Source: Bacteroidales bacterium (GTDB taxonomy: Bacteria; Bacteroidota; Bacteroidia; Bacteroidales; Tenuifilaceae). Taken from it: a DNA stretch of 64,000 bases. How positions within the stretch are numbered: the stretch's first letter is position 1; each line of letters opens with the position of its first letter. This document shows positions 35,572 through 43,944 of the stretch, one piece after another. The notes below the pieces were generated by a model. That model saw nothing but the letters and a program-made list of their open reading frames with translations. It was not told the DNA's origin and did no database searches. Position numbers and translations under genes: made by a program. The stretch lies in assembly GCA_003818205.1 (NCBI GenBank), contig RPRQ01000004.1:1-64000 (forward strand), written 5' to 3'.

Positions 35572-37236
35572 TCAGTTTCCATTCATTGACAATAGCTCTT
35601 TAGCATTGGTCAACGCAGCATCGGAAAGTTTTTCACCGCTTAGCATCTTGGCTATTTCAACCACACGCTCATTGCTGTCGAGCAACTTTATTTTTGTGTT
35701 TGAATGTGCCGAAAGGCTATCCTTATATACAAGGAAGTGCGTTTTGCCCTTAGAGGCTATCTGGGGTAGATGCGTGATATTGATAACCTGCATTCCATTC
35801 GCCATACCATGAATTATATTACCAACCTTATCGGCAATCTCACCTGAAACGCCCGTATCAATCTCATCGAAAATTATAGTTGGTAACCCGGATGACTTCA
35901 CCGTTAACGATTTAAGGCTTAGCATAAGCCTCGAGAGTTCGCCCCCCGATGCTACTTTAGATAATTCCTGCAATGGTATCTGTTTGTTCGCAGAGAACAA
36001 GAATGAAACCTTATCGATTCCATTGCTCAGGAATGTTTCGGATTTTTGAATATCAACTTTAAACGCTGCATGTTTAATACCAAGTAGAACCAATAGCTCA
36101 GTGATACTATTCTCAATCAATGGCAATACTTTCTTTCGCTTTTCGCTTAGCTTAATGGCAATAGCACCTACTTGAGTTTCAAGTTCAGCAAGCTGTTTCT
36201 GCTTTTGCTCAAGGTTAAAATCAATATTACTAATGAAATCAACCTTCGATTCAATTTCGTTACGAAGCGAGATTAGCTCATCGACAGTAGTCAACTTATG
36301 CTTCTGAAGTAAGCTGTAAAGCAAATCTAATCGAGAGGTAACTATCTCCAGCTGTTGAGGGTCAGCCTCTACCCTATCGTTATGGCTTGCAACTTCGTTC
36401 GAAATATCTTTCATCTCAATCCTACAAGCCTCTACTCGCTTCTCCAAGTCAACTGATTCAGGGAAGAAAGAGAAAATCTTCTTCAGGTTCTGCTCTACCT
36501 CTTTAAGCAGAGTGATAGCCGAGGAAGAATCGTTAGACAATAGGTCCGATACGGATTGTAGTGAGCATTTAATCTCATTGGCATGAGCTAATTGCTGCTG
36601 AAGTACCTCCAAATCTTGCAGCTCATCGGGCTTAAGCCTTGCCATATTCAGCTCATTCAGCTGAAATTGAAAGTAGTCGAAATCTTTTCGCGAATTGACA
36701 GACTCAAGGATAAGCTTTTCCAGTTCAATCTTTGCTCCATTATACCGTTTATAAATTTCTTGATAGGCGGATAAATCATTGCCTAGGTTAGCGAATGAAT
36801 CGAGAACATTAAGCTGAAATTGTCCGTTCCCCAACAGAAGGCTTTCGTGCTGAGAATGAATATCAATGAGTAAAGCCCCTAAGTCTTTAAGAACATTTAG
36901 ATTAACCGGCGTTTCGTTTATAAATGCCCTCGATTTGCCCGATTCATTGATTTGTCTTCTAATGATGGTATTGTCATAGTAATCAATGTCATTCTCGATA
37001 AAGAAAGGCTTTAGGTTGTAGCTTGCAATATCGAAAAGGCCTTCAACAACGCAGCTCTTGCTGCTATCTTTCAGAGCAGAGGTGTCCGCTCTCTGACCAA
37101 GTATAAGGGATAAAGCACCTAGAAGTATTGATTTACCAGCTCCTGTTTCACCAGTAATGATATTCAAACCCTGATTGAATTCGATGTCCAACTGGTCGAT
37201 TAAAGCATAGTTCTGAATATGAATATTTTGAAGCAT
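35572..37236 (-). CDS. recN: DNA repair protein RecN
   Basis: 554 residues of the SMC-like RecN ATPase. From the ATG at 37236 the protein begins MLQNIHIQNYALIDQLDI. It has the Walker A motif ITGETGAGKSILLGALSLILGQRAD (about 27-51), long coiled coils (about 150-370), a signature motif KVASGGELSRLMLSLK, Walker B PTIIFDEIDTGVSGEIA and the HLPQIAS D-loop/His. RecN acts at double-strand breaks. The TTG at 37251 gives five more residues and is unlikely. It lies 27 bases downstream of the DUF4835 gene in a minus-strand operon with bamD, rpoZ and coaBC. Confidence 0.95.
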   Translation of the reverse strand: MLQNIHIQNYALIDQLDIEFNQGLNIITGETGAGKSILLGALSLILGQRADTSALKDSSKSCVVEGLFDIASYNLKPFFIENDIDYYDNTIIRRQINESGKSRAFINETPVNLNVLKDLGALLIDIHSQHESLLLGNGQFQLNVLDSFANLGNDLSAYQEIYKRYNGAKIELEKLILESVNSRKDFDYFQFQLNELNMARLKPDELQDLEVLQQQLAHANEIKCSLQSVSDLLSNDSSSAITLLKEVEQNLKKIFSFFPESVDLEKRVEACRIEMKDISNEVASHNDRVEADPQQLEIVTSRLDLLYSLLQKHKLTTVDELISLRNEIESKVDFISNIDFNLEQKQKQLAELETQVGAIAIKLSEKRKKVLPLIENSITELLVLLGIKHAAFKVDIQKSETFLSNGIDKVSFLFSANKQIPLQELSKVASGGELSRLMLSLKSLTVKSSGLPTIIFDEIDTGVSGEIADKVGNIIHGMANGMQVINITHLPQIASKGKTHFLVYKDSLSAHSNTKIKLLDSNERVVEIAKMLSGEKLSDAALTNAKELLSMNGN

Positions 37237-37263
37237 AGGTGTTAGAGTCAAGGATAATGCAAT

Positions 37264-38178
37264 TTACTTCTTTTGCTCCATAATAGCCTTATACTTTGTC
37301 GAATTCGCATTATCTATTTCGGTAAGTATGTTTAAAACACGTGATTTCTCGGTAGGGTACGATTCTGTGAAAATGCTTACCAGCTCATCGTTTTTAGCAT
37401 CGAAAAATAATTGCATGAATAGCATATACGGATCGGGCTTTTCGCGGTAAACCTTTTGAAGGGTTGCCATGCACTCAACGATTTCAGCTCGACCCTCAAT
37501 TAACTTCTCATTCATGATATCGAGTCCAAGCCTATGGTATCGGTAATTCACCTCACGAACCGGTTTATACTTCTCATTCAAAATATTTTCGATTATCCAA
37601 TAGCGATTCTTACGATTTCCTTCATAGGCCTTCCATCCTCGCTCAGGAGCATTCTGTGCATTATTCATTATTTTCTCAGCCTTTTGAAAATACTCAGAGC
37701 CTCCGTATAATGAATAGGTGTCATAATCAATCCCTAGAATTAAGTATGCGTAATAGGCAAGCACCGATGTTAAATTATTGGTATGAGTATTTTCGGAAAA
37801 CTCAAGTTTATTGTACTCTATATAACGAAAATCAAAGTTATTGTCGAGAAAGTTGAGAACTGTTGTACTATAAGATGTATTGAAAACAGGCCTGCGAGCC
37901 TGAACCTGTACGGTTCCTTTATACTCATCGGAACCAAGCTGTTCATTAAGGTTAATCATAATATTACACTCTATACGCTCATCGATACCATAAACATGAT
38001 TTGTCCATGTGGTATTATTCATGAACTCGTATAGAGCAGTCTGGAGTGTCTGATAAACGGTACGGTTACTCCCTTGGATTTTCTGGGAGTTAATCTGAAT
38101 ATTACACTTAAACTCTTGTGCCTTTATGAGCGATGGCACTATGAGAAGCATCAAGATGACGAATCGTTTTAGCAGCAT
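37264..38178 (-). CDS. DUF4835 family protein (PorD-type T9SS protein)
   Basis: 304 residues with a signal peptide (FVILMLLIVPSLIKAQ, to about residue 20). The mature N-terminus EFKCNIQINSQKIQGSNRTVYQTLQ (here split: FKCNIQINSQKI, SNRTVYQTL), the block FLDNNFDFRYIEYNKLEFSENTHTNNLTSVLAYYAYLILGIDYDTYSLYGG (key YLILGIDYDT) and the ERGWKAY segment are family hallmarks. I recall that current annotation links DUF4835 to the type IX secretion protein PorD. Position between coaBC and recN is the order I expect in Bacteroidota. It likely lies in the periplasm or at the outer membrane. Confidence 0.85.
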   Translation of the reverse strand: MLLKRFVILMLLIVPSLIKAQEFKCNIQINSQKIQGSNRTVYQTLQTALYEFMNNTTWTNHVYGIDERIECNIMINLNEQLGSDEYKGTVQVQARRPVFNTSYSTTVLNFLDNNFDFRYIEYNKLEFSENTHTNNLTSVLAYYAYLILGIDYDTYSLYGGSEYFQKAEKIMNNAQNAPERGWKAYEGNRKNRYWIIENILNEKYKPVREVNYRYHRLGLDIMNEKLIEGRAEIVECMATLQKVYREKPDPYMLFMQLFFDAKNDELVSIFTESYPTEKSRVLNILTEIDNANSTKYKAIMEQKK

Positions 38179-38204
38179 AACCGGTATGTTTTTTTGGGAT
38201 TAAA

Positions 38205-39425
38205 CTATCCCTTACCCCGAAGCCGGTCAAACTCTTCGGCTATAAAATCAACTATATCGTTTGCAACTTCGGTTTTCGATTTCAAATCTATTGATAAGGT
38301 CTTGTTCTTCTTGTTGATAATTGTCACTTTATTGGTATCACCGCTAAAGCCTGCGCCTTGATCGTTCAATGAGTTTAGCACAATGATATCTAGATTCTTC
38401 TTTTTCAACTTTTCAACAGCGTTCTCAAGCTCCTTATCGGTTTCGAGAGCAAAACCGACCAACAACTGCTTATTGCTCTTGCTCTGACCTAATGATGCGG
38501 CAATATCCTTGGTTGGTTTTAGCTGAATAGAAATATCGTTGGATTCACGCTTTATCTTTGATAAGCTAGTTGATATTGGTGTAAAATCGGCAACAGCAGC
38601 AGCCATTACAGCAATATCAATGGATGAAAAACATTTTGCCGCTGCATTAAACATCTCCTCGGCAGTTCTAATTTTAATAATCTCAATATTACTATGCGAT
38701 GGGAAAACCTTTGCAGGGCCAGTAATAAATATAACCCTTGCTCCTTGCTGAGCGAATGATTCGGCAATACATGTACCCATTTTCCCTGATGAATGGTTCC
38801 CTATAAAACGAACAGGATCGATTGGCTCATGGGTTGGGCCAGATGTTACAAGTACAGTTGTATTGGAATACCTAGTACTCTTAGAGAAAAAATGAATGAC
38901 CGATAAAAGAATATTTTCGGGTTCTTCCATCCTACCTTTACCTGATAGTCCACTCGCAAGTTCGCCTGTGGTTGCCTCAATTACAATATTACCAAATCCC
39001 AGTAAAGTTCCAATATTCTTTTGAGTAGCAGGATGGTTGTACATATCCAAATCCATTGCAGGAGCAACCATAACAGGGCATTTAGCCGAAAGGTAAGTTG
39101 TTAGCAGTAGATTATCGGCTACCCCATTGGCCATTTTCGCAATGGTATTCGCTGAGGCGGGGGCAATAAGGTACAGATCAGCCCAAAGGCCCAAATCGAC
39201 ATGGCTATTCCAATCTCCATTCTCCGGATTGAAAAAATCAACCAGAATAGGGTTTTTCGAAAGGGTTGCTAGCGTTAATGGGGTAATGAATTCCTTCGCC
39301 AAGGGGGTCATAACAACCTTAACTTCAGCTCCTTCCTTAACAAGCAATCTTACAAGTATAGCAGCCTTATAAGCTGCTATACTTCCCGTTATACCAAGAA
39401 TAATATGTTTACCCCTGAGTTGCAT
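38205..39425 (-). CDS. coaBC: Bifunctional CoaBC (phosphopantothenoylcysteine decarboxylase/synthase)
   Basis: 406 residues from the ATG at 39425 (a TTG one codon earlier is unlikely). The N-terminal CoaC flavoprotein has GITGSIAAYKAAILVRLL (about 12-29), active His in SHVDLGLWADL, LIAPASANTIAKMANGVADNLL, and PAMDLDMYNHPATQ. The C-terminal CoaB has TSGPTHEPIDPVRFIGNHSSGKMG and AAAVADF. It makes phosphopantetheine for CoA. At the position matching the E. coli CoaC cysteine, this protein reads LASGLSGKGRM, with Ser; I believe many bacterial CoaBC vary there, so this is not taken as inactivation. It is in an operon with rpoZ (9 bases upstream) and DUF4835. Confidence 0.95.
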   Translation of the reverse strand: MQLRGKHIILGITGSIAAYKAAILVRLLVKEGAEVKVVMTPLAKEFITPLTLATLSKNPILVDFFNPENGDWNSHVDLGLWADLYLIAPASANTIAKMANGVADNLLLTTYLSAKCPVMVAPAMDLDMYNHPATQKNIGTLLGFGNIVIEATTGELASGLSGKGRMEEPENILLSVIHFFSKSTRYSNTTVLVTSGPTHEPIDPVRFIGNHSSGKMGTCIAESFAQQGARVIFITGPAKVFPSHSNIEIIKIRTAEEMFNAAAKCFSSIDIAVMAAAVADFTPISTSLSKIKRESNDISIQLKPTKDIAASLGQSKSNKQLLVGFALETDKELENAVEKLKKKNLDIIVLNSLNDQGAGFSGDTNKVTIINKKNKTLSIDLKSKTEVANDIVDFIAEEFDRLRGKG

Positions 39426-39434
39426 CAATAAATA

Positions 39435-39764
39435 TTACTTCTCTTCGTTTGAAGTTCCCTTACGATAGTAAAGTTTACCATCAAGAAATTCTTGAGTAGC
39501 AATAAGCGTTGCCTTAGGAAGTCGTTCGTAAAACTTAGAGATTTCTATCTGCTCACGATTCTCAAATACCTCTTCGAGGTTATCGGTATAGTAAGCAAAC
39601 TCCTCAAGTTTCCGATTCAGCTCATGTTTCATCTCCTGACCAATCTTATTCGATCTTTTTGAGATAACCCTAACGCTTTCGTAAACGTTGTTCGTTTCAT
39701 GATCTAGCTTGTCTAGATCACGAGTTACAGTTGAAGGACTGGCATTTGTTTTTTTGAAATCCAT
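39435..39764 (-). CDS. rpoZ: RNA polymerase omega subunit
   Basis: 109 residues. This is the Bacteroidota-type omega (Pfam RpoZ/PF01192 as I recall). The core is DLDKLDHETNNVYESVRVISKRSNKIG (about 16-42), where NVYESVRVISKRSNKI is the omega core helix region, followed by KHELNRKLEEFAYYTDNLEEV and a short C-terminal tail. It binds the beta-prime subunit and helps polymerase assembly. It lies 15 bases downstream of bamD and nine before coaBC; the gap to bamD and the shared strand point to one transcript. The arrangement rpoZ-coaBC is also found in other phyla. Confidence 0.88.
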   Translation of the reverse strand: MDFKKTNASPSTVTRDLDKLDHETNNVYESVRVISKRSNKIGQEMKHELNRKLEEFAYYTDNLEEVFENREQIEISKFYERLPKATLIATQEFLDGKLYYRKGTSNEEK

Positions 39765-39779
39765 ATATCAAGTTTCAAT

Positions 39780-40577
39780 TTAGTTACCTAAAAATTTCAT
39801 GGAAGCCTCATACATCTTTTTGGCCTCTTTAGAATATTTACTTTCAGGGAATTCACCTGCAAAGGTATAATACTCATCAACAGTTTTTTGGAATCGCTCC
39901 TTTTGCTTCTCGGGCACGCTATTGTCGGCCAAAAGGTAGGCCGATTTAACTATTAAGAATAGTTGTTCCTCGCGGTATTTGCTTTCAGGGAAATCCTTAA
40001 CGCTATTTTTAAGGGCAACAATAGCTGCTTTGTATTCACTTAAATTAAAGTATAGCTTAGAACTTAAATACGATTTCTCGGTTAGCTTACCTTTCATCTC
40101 GTTAAGAATTTTACCCACCTCTTCACGCTTATCCGTTCGTGGATACTTTGAGATAAATTCAGAAAAAGCAGCAATGGCAGCTTGTGTACTCTCCTGATCT
40201 AAGTCAGGGCGGGGAGAAGTTTCGTAGAAGCAGTAGGCATACATAAACTCTGCCTCCTCAGTAAAAACGCTACGCTGATAGGTCTTACGGAAAGTGTCAA
40301 AATAATGACCAGCCAAAACGTAGTCACCCTGTTTATAGTTCCCCATTGCAAAGTAAAACTGAACGGTATCCGCCCGTTGAGTGCCCGCATAAATTGGCAC
40401 AAGTTGTTCAAAAATAGTTGTATAACGGTAATGATCCTCTTTTTTTAAATACTCAAGGGCCTTTTTGTACTTAAAGTTATAGTCCTTACTCTTGAGCACT
40501 TTCTCAAATTTACTGCATCCAATAAAAAGAAGACCCATCAATAAAAGGCAAAGGGAGATATTTACTTTTTTCATCAT
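39780..40577 (-). CDS. bamD: Outer-membrane assembly lipoprotein BamD
   Basis: 265 residues from the first ATG of an ATG-ATG pair; a TTG at 40598 in frame is unlikely. The lipoprotein signal NISLCLLLMGLLFIGCSK has the lipobox cysteine near residue 20. The mature protein is built of TPR helices: KALEYLKKEDHYRYTTIFEQLVP, AHYFDTFRKTYQRS, AFSEFISKYPRTD, KLYFNLSEYKAAIVALKNSVKDFPESKYRE and FAGEFPESKYSKEAKKMY (TPR motif PESKY twice). BamD is the essential partner of BamA. It is the first gene of the operon bamD-rpoZ-coaBC-DUF4835-recN. Confidence 0.92.
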   Translation of the reverse strand: MMKKVNISLCLLLMGLLFIGCSKFEKVLKSKDYNFKYKKALEYLKKEDHYRYTTIFEQLVPIYAGTQRADTVQFYFAMGNYKQGDYVLAGHYFDTFRKTYQRSVFTEEAEFMYAYCFYETSPRPDLDQESTQAAIAAFSEFISKYPRTDKREEVGKILNEMKGKLTEKSYLSSKLYFNLSEYKAAIVALKNSVKDFPESKYREEQLFLIVKSAYLLADNSVPEKQKERFQKTVDEYYTFAGEFPESKYSKEAKKMYEASMKFLGN

Positions 40578-40598
40578 AATTTTAAAAATCAAAGGCAA

Positions 40599-40906
40599 AT
40601 TTATACTTAAAACCTGAATGGGCTAATAATATCGTTTTCGCCCTTACGGATAAGCAGGCAAAGTTAGAAAGAATTAGTTATAGTGAACATTTTTTTTACT
40701 AAAAATTGAATTTCGCAAGGGTGTTTAACCTAATTTCACTTTCCATCACGAATACCATCCTATAGATTTCAAGGCACATGGCTTCTTCATATAAATATTA
40801 AAGGTTCAATGAAAGTAAAATTTATTCCTTTTGATCGTATTCAAAAAAGTGTACTTTTGCTAGGTTTTTTAAAACCAACAATCGTATCAACCAAAATATT
40901 TTAATC
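40599..40906. other. Divergent intergenic region between bamD and the alpha-oxoamine synthase
   Basis: 308 bases, no gene. It carries the predicted promoter for the plus-strand synthase at 40829-40859. On the minus strand TAACTTTG (40659-40666) is an exact TAnnTTTG box positioned about 80 bases before bamD, without a clear -33 partner. Confidence 0.5.
40829..40859 (+). promoter_or_regulatory. Predicted promoter of the alpha-oxoamine synthase gene
   Basis: TTTTG (40829-40833), 18 bases, TACTTTTG (40852-40859), an exact match to the Bacteroidota -7 box TAnnTTTG. It lies 47 bases before the GTG start. Confidence 0.65.
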
Positions 40907-42148
40907 GTGGACATATTTGATAAAATAAAAAAAGGGATGGGTCCAATCGGACAATGGCAGAATCAGGCCCATGGCTATTTTGCTTTCCCTAAGCTTGAAG
41001 GAGAGATCAATCCAAGAATGATGTTTCGTGGGAAAGAAGTTCTTACCTGGAGTTTAAATAACTATTTAGGATTAGCGAACCACCCCGAGGTTCGCAAGGC
41101 TGATGCAGAAGCAGCAGCTAAATTCGGAATGGCATATCCTATGGGCGCTCGTATGATGAGCGGACAAACCCGAAAGCATGAAGAGCTTGAGCAAAAGCTT
41201 GCCGCATTTGTTGGAAAACCTGCTTCATACCTTTTAAACTACGGCTATCAGGGAATGATATCTATTATCGATGCTCTCCTCAATAGAAACGATGTAGTTG
41301 TTTACGATTCGGAAGCACATGCTTGTATCATCGATGGCTTAAGGCTTTTTCCAGGGAAAAGATTTGTATATCCTCATAATGATATCGAGAGCTGCCGTAA
41401 ACAGCTTGAGCGAGCCACCAAATGGGCTGAACGTACAGGAGGAGGAATTCTGGTTATTACCGAGGGTGTTTTCGGGATGGCTGGCGATTTAGGAAATTTA
41501 AAGGGGATTACGGATCTTAAGAAAGAGTTCACATTCCGCATACTCGTTGACGATGCTCATGGCTTTGGAACAATGGGGAAGACAGGCGCAGGAACAGGTG
41601 AACATTTTGGAGTGCAAGATAAGATTGACATCTACTTCTCAACCTTTGCTAAGAGCATGGCCGGTATTGGGGGCTTTGTTGCTGCTGAAGAAGAGGTTAT
41701 TATGTACTTAACCTATAATTTGAGATCCCAAATATTCGCAAAATCACTACCAATGCCCATGGTTTATGGAGCATTAAAACGTTTAGAATTACTTCAAACC
41801 AAACCCGAACTCAAAGAGCAACTTTGGACAGTAGTTCGTGCCCTTCAGAAAGGCCTAAAGGACATGGGCTTAGACATAGGAGTAACCGAATCGCCTGTTA
41901 CACCAGTTTATATGCAAGGTGGCATTCCGGAGGCTGCAAATATGGTGTTTGACCTTAGGGAGAACTATGGGGTGTTCTGCTCCATGGTGGTTTATCCTGT
42001 TATTCCTAAAGGACAAATACTGCTAAGGCTTATACCTACAGCAGAACACACATTAGAGGATGTTAAAATTACTATTAAGGCTTTTGCCGAATGTCGCGAT
42101 AAGCTGAAGGCAGGCAAGTACGATAAAGAGAAGATTGCTCAATTCTAA
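40907..42148 (+). CDS. Alpha-oxoamine synthase (serine palmitoyltransferase- or cysteate acyltransferase-like)
   Basis: 413 residues of PLP fold type I. It shows WSLNNYLGLANHPEV (about 49-63), the GARMMSGQTRKHEELEQKLA substrate region, LLNYGYQGMISI, DSEAHACIIDG, ITEGVFGMAGD, LVDDAHGFGTMGKTGAGTGEHF (Asp-Ala-His) and FSTFAKSMAGIGGF with the PLP lysine Lys249. The family condenses an amino acid with an acyl thioester. In Bacteroidota, candidates are serine palmitoyltransferase (sphingolipids), cysteate acyltransferase (sulfonolipids) and KBL; I cannot choose from sequence alone. The start is GTG (GTG GAC ATA TTT); no in-frame ATG is nearby. Monocistronic; convergent with trxB across a shared terminator. 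Confidence 0.85.
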   Translation: MDIFDKIKKGMGPIGQWQNQAHGYFAFPKLEGEINPRMMFRGKEVLTWSLNNYLGLANHPEVRKADAEAAAKFGMAYPMGARMMSGQTRKHEELEQKLAAFVGKPASYLLNYGYQGMISIIDALLNRNDVVVYDSEAHACIIDGLRLFPGKRFVYPHNDIESCRKQLERATKWAERTGGGILVITEGVFGMAGDLGNLKGITDLKKEFTFRILVDDAHGFGTMGKTGAGTGEHFGVQDKIDIYFSTFAKSMAGIGGFVAAEEEVIMYLTYNLRSQIFAKSLPMPMVYGALKRLELLQTKPELKEQLWTVVRALQKGLKDMGLDIGVTESPVTPVYMQGGIPEAANMVFDLRENYGVFCSMVVYPVIPKGQILLRLIPTAEHTLEDVKITIKAFAECRDKLKAGKYDKEKIAQF

Positions 42149-42181
42149 AAAACAGGAATCAGTATTCAGAATAAAATCAAA

Positions 42182-42211
42182 TAAAAAGGCCTCTATTCTG
42201 AGGCCTTTTTA
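42182..42211. terminator. Bidirectional terminator between the synthase and trxB
   Basis: AAAAAGGCCTC pairs with GAGGCCTTTTT around TATTCT. T-runs occur on both strands, so it can end both convergent genes. Confidence 0.88.
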
Positions 42212-42226
42212 TTTGATTCAAAAGAA

Positions 42227-43222
42227 TTAAAACTTTCGTTCTCCAATATACCGTTCAGCATCAATGGCAGCCATACAGCCTGAACCTGCGGCAGTAATGG
42301 CCTGACGATAATGAGGATCCTGAACATCGCCACAGGCAAAAACGCCAGGAATATTCGTTTTGCTAGTACCGGGAATGGTTTTAATATACCCAACCTCGTC
42401 GGTATCAATCCAAGGCTTAAAAATATCGGAGTTGGGTTGATGCCCAATGGCTACAAAGAAGCCTGTAATATCCTTTTTCACCTTTTCACCCTTCGCATTG
42501 GAAAGTAAAACTCCTGTAACACCGTTTACATCACCAACAATCTCCTTCGTTGCATGCTCATAAAGCACTTCAATGTTCGGAGTTTTTACAACCCGCTCCT
42601 GCATGGCTTTTGAAGCACGCAGATATGGTTTTCGAACGATTAAATAAACCTTTTTACATAGCCCTGAGAGATAAGTTGCCTCTTCGGCAGCAGTATCGCC
42701 ACCCCCAACGACGGCAACATCCTGACCTTTATAAAAGAATCCATCGCAGGTTGCACAAGCTGAAACGCCTTGGCCCTTAAACTTCTCCTCCGATTCAAGA
42801 CCCAAATATTTAGCGGTTGCACCAGTTGCAATGATTAACGTTTCGGTTTCAATTATCTTTTCATCATCAATGGTAACCCGATAAGGTGATTTCGATAAAT
42901 CAGCGGCACTTGCAATACCAAACCGAATATCAGCCCCGAGCCTAATGGCTTGCTTTTTTAGGTCTTCCATCATCTCTGGGCCTGTTACACCCTGGGGGTA
43001 GCCCGGAAAATTATCAACTTCGGTTGTAGTCGTAAGCTGTCCACCAGGCTGTATACCTTCATAAAGCACAGGGTTAAGATTTGCTCTTGATGTGTAAATC
43101 GCTGCTGTATAACCCGCAGGACCTGAACCTACTATTAATACTTTAACGTGCTCAATAGGCATCTGATTATTCGCATTAGCACTACTATTGCTTTGCTTAT
43201 CCATTGGCTTGAATAATTCCAT
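42227..43222 (-). CDS. trxB: Thioredoxin-disulfide reductase
   Basis: 331 residues. An FAD dinucleotide motif (LIVGSGPAGYTAAIYTSRA, about 29-47), GGQLTTTTEVDNFPGYP, the redox-active pair Cys156-x2-Cys159 (SACATCDGFFYKG), the NADPH motif VAVVGGGDTAAEEATYLS and the C-terminal FAD-binding GVFACGDVQDPHYRQAITAAGSG (read as FACGDVQD and YRQAITAAGSG) are all present. It reduces thioredoxin with NADPH. There is a 20-residue Asn/Ser-rich N-terminal extension before the conserved start. Single gene. Confidence 0.95.
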   Translation of the reverse strand: MELFKPMDKQSNSSANANNQMPIEHVKVLIVGSGPAGYTAAIYTSRANLNPVLYEGIQPGGQLTTTTEVDNFPGYPQGVTGPEMMEDLKKQAIRLGADIRFGIASAADLSKSPYRVTIDDEKIIETETLIIATGATAKYLGLESEEKFKGQGVSACATCDGFFYKGQDVAVVGGGDTAAEEATYLSGLCKKVYLIVRKPYLRASKAMQERVVKTPNIEVLYEHATKEIVGDVNGVTGVLLSNAKGEKVKKDITGFFVAIGHQPNSDIFKPWIDTDEVGYIKTIPGTSKTNIPGVFACGDVQDPHYRQAITAAGSGCMAAIDAERYIGERKF

Positions 43223-43384
43223 AATATCTAAATATTAATATATTTACATTAATGCGACAAAAGTACTGATTAGTTAAGAAAATTACAATATCAAGAATAG
43301 GTTTAGGGGTTAAGCACATTAATAAAATATTGTATTTGTTTTCACAATTCAGAAAAAGAATCTATTTTTGCCACCGTTAAAGAA

Positions 43385-43457
43385 TCGGGGTGTGATCCCG
43401 CTAGGGCGAGGTAAACTCCGTTGGCTAGCGTACCACGCTGATGGCGTGGTGGTCGCC
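43385..43457 (+). pseudogene. tRNA-like remnant upstream of tRNA-Pro
   Basis: TCGGGGTGTG (43385-43394) matches the first ten bases at the real tRNA-Pro start. After a foreign segment, GTTGGCTAGCGTA.. to ..TGGTCGCC (43420-43457) matches the D-loop to variable region. The anticodon arm differs (CCACG, CTGATGG, CGTGG, formally a GAT anticodon), and the T-arm and 3' acceptor strand are missing. It is not a functional tRNA. Confidence 0.6.
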
Positions 43458-43491
43458 AAATTTGTTCTTTCAGAATTTAAAAATATATTTT

Positions 43492-43568
43492 CGGGGTGTG
43501 GCGCAGTTGGCTAGCGTACTTGCATGGGGTGCAAGTGGTCGCCCGTTCGAGTCGGGTCACCCCGACCA
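43492..43568 (+). tRNA. tRNA-Pro(GGG)
   Basis: A 77-nt cloverleaf with encoded CCA. Acceptor CGGGGTG/CACCCCG, D-arm GCGC..GCGT, anticodon arm CTTGC-ATGGGGT-GCAAG with anticodon GGG, T-arm GCCCG-TTCGAGT-CGGGT, discriminator A and CCA at 43566-43568. All stems pair. It decodes CCC and CCU codons of proline. A terminator follows at 43579. Confidence 0.93.
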
Positions 43569-43578
43569 AACTATAGGA

Positions 43579-43601
43579 GGCAGTTGATTACTGCCTTTTT
43601 T
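43579..43601 (+). terminator. Terminator after tRNA-Pro
   Basis: GGCAGT/ACTGCC stem with a TGATT loop and a run of six T, ten bases after the tRNA CCA and just before the GIY-YIG ATG at 43605. Confidence 0.8.
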
Positions 43602-43604
43602 GCT

Positions 43605-43853
43605 ATGTACTATACATACATCCTTTACAGCGAAAAACTTGCCGTATTCTACACTGGGCATACGAAAGATATGGAACGAAGGCTCGAAGAGCATAATCGG
43701 GGAAAATCTGCCTTTGCCGCCAAAGGGATGCCCTGGAGAGTGGTTTATCGATTCGAAGCAAGCTCCAGAGCCGATGCAGCTAAACTAGAACGTAAAATCA
43801 AGAAACGGGGTGCCCAAAGGTTCCTCCGCGACTTAAACCTACAACTGGCCTAG
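43605..43853 (+). CDS. Small GIY-YIG nuclease-domain protein, copy 1
   Basis: 82 residues from the ATG at 43605 (a longer frame would start inside the tRNA). The whole protein is one GIY-YIG domain: YTYILYSEKLAVFYTGHT (GIY as YTYIL, YIG as FYTG), the conserved Arg/Glu segment MERRLEEHNRGKSAFAAKG, the VVYRFE strand, and KLERKIKKRGAQRFLRDL. Such stand-alone domains are common in Bacteroidota; catalysis is likely but the target is unknown. The last codons (CAA CTG GCC TAG) overlap the start of a partial tRNA (43842). Copy 2 at 43945 ends in the same 21 residues. Confidence 0.82.
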   Translation: MYYTYILYSEKLAVFYTGHTKDMERRLEEHNRGKSAFAAKGMPWRVVYRFEASSRADAAKLERKIKKRGAQRFLRDLNLQLA

Positions 43854-43907
43854 CGTACCACGCCAATGGCGTGGTGGTCGCCTGTTCGAGTCGGGTCACC
43901 CCGACCA
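43842..43907 (+). pseudogene. Partial tRNA (3' two thirds with CCA), copy 1
   Basis: CAACTGGCCTAGCGTA resembles the D-loop of tRNA-Pro. The anticodon arm is CCACG-CCAATGG-CGTGG (AAT in the anticodon position, with C not T before it), then TGGTCGCC, TGTTCGAGTCGGG and TCACCCCGACCA, identical or nearly identical to the tRNA-Pro 3' end. The 5' acceptor strand and 5' D-stem are absent, so it cannot fold as a tRNA. Its CCA lies 339 bases after the CCA of tRNA-Pro. Confidence 0.75.
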
Positions 43908-43911
43908 ATTC

Positions 43912-43936
43912 AAAGGGGCTTATGCCCCTTTTTTTA
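43912..43936 (+). terminator. Terminator after the first partial tRNA
   Basis: AAAGGGGC pairs with GCCCCTTT across TTAT and is followed by T residues. It lies five bases after CCA, and another copy occurs at 44252. Confidence 0.8.
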
Positions 43937-43944
43937 TTAATCTC

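Noticed and set aside
38205-39425. Inactive CoaBC because a cysteine position reads Ser
   Set aside because: All other motifs are intact, the gene sits in its conserved operon, and I believe this position varies in many bacterial CoaBC proteins; not strong enough to claim loss of function.
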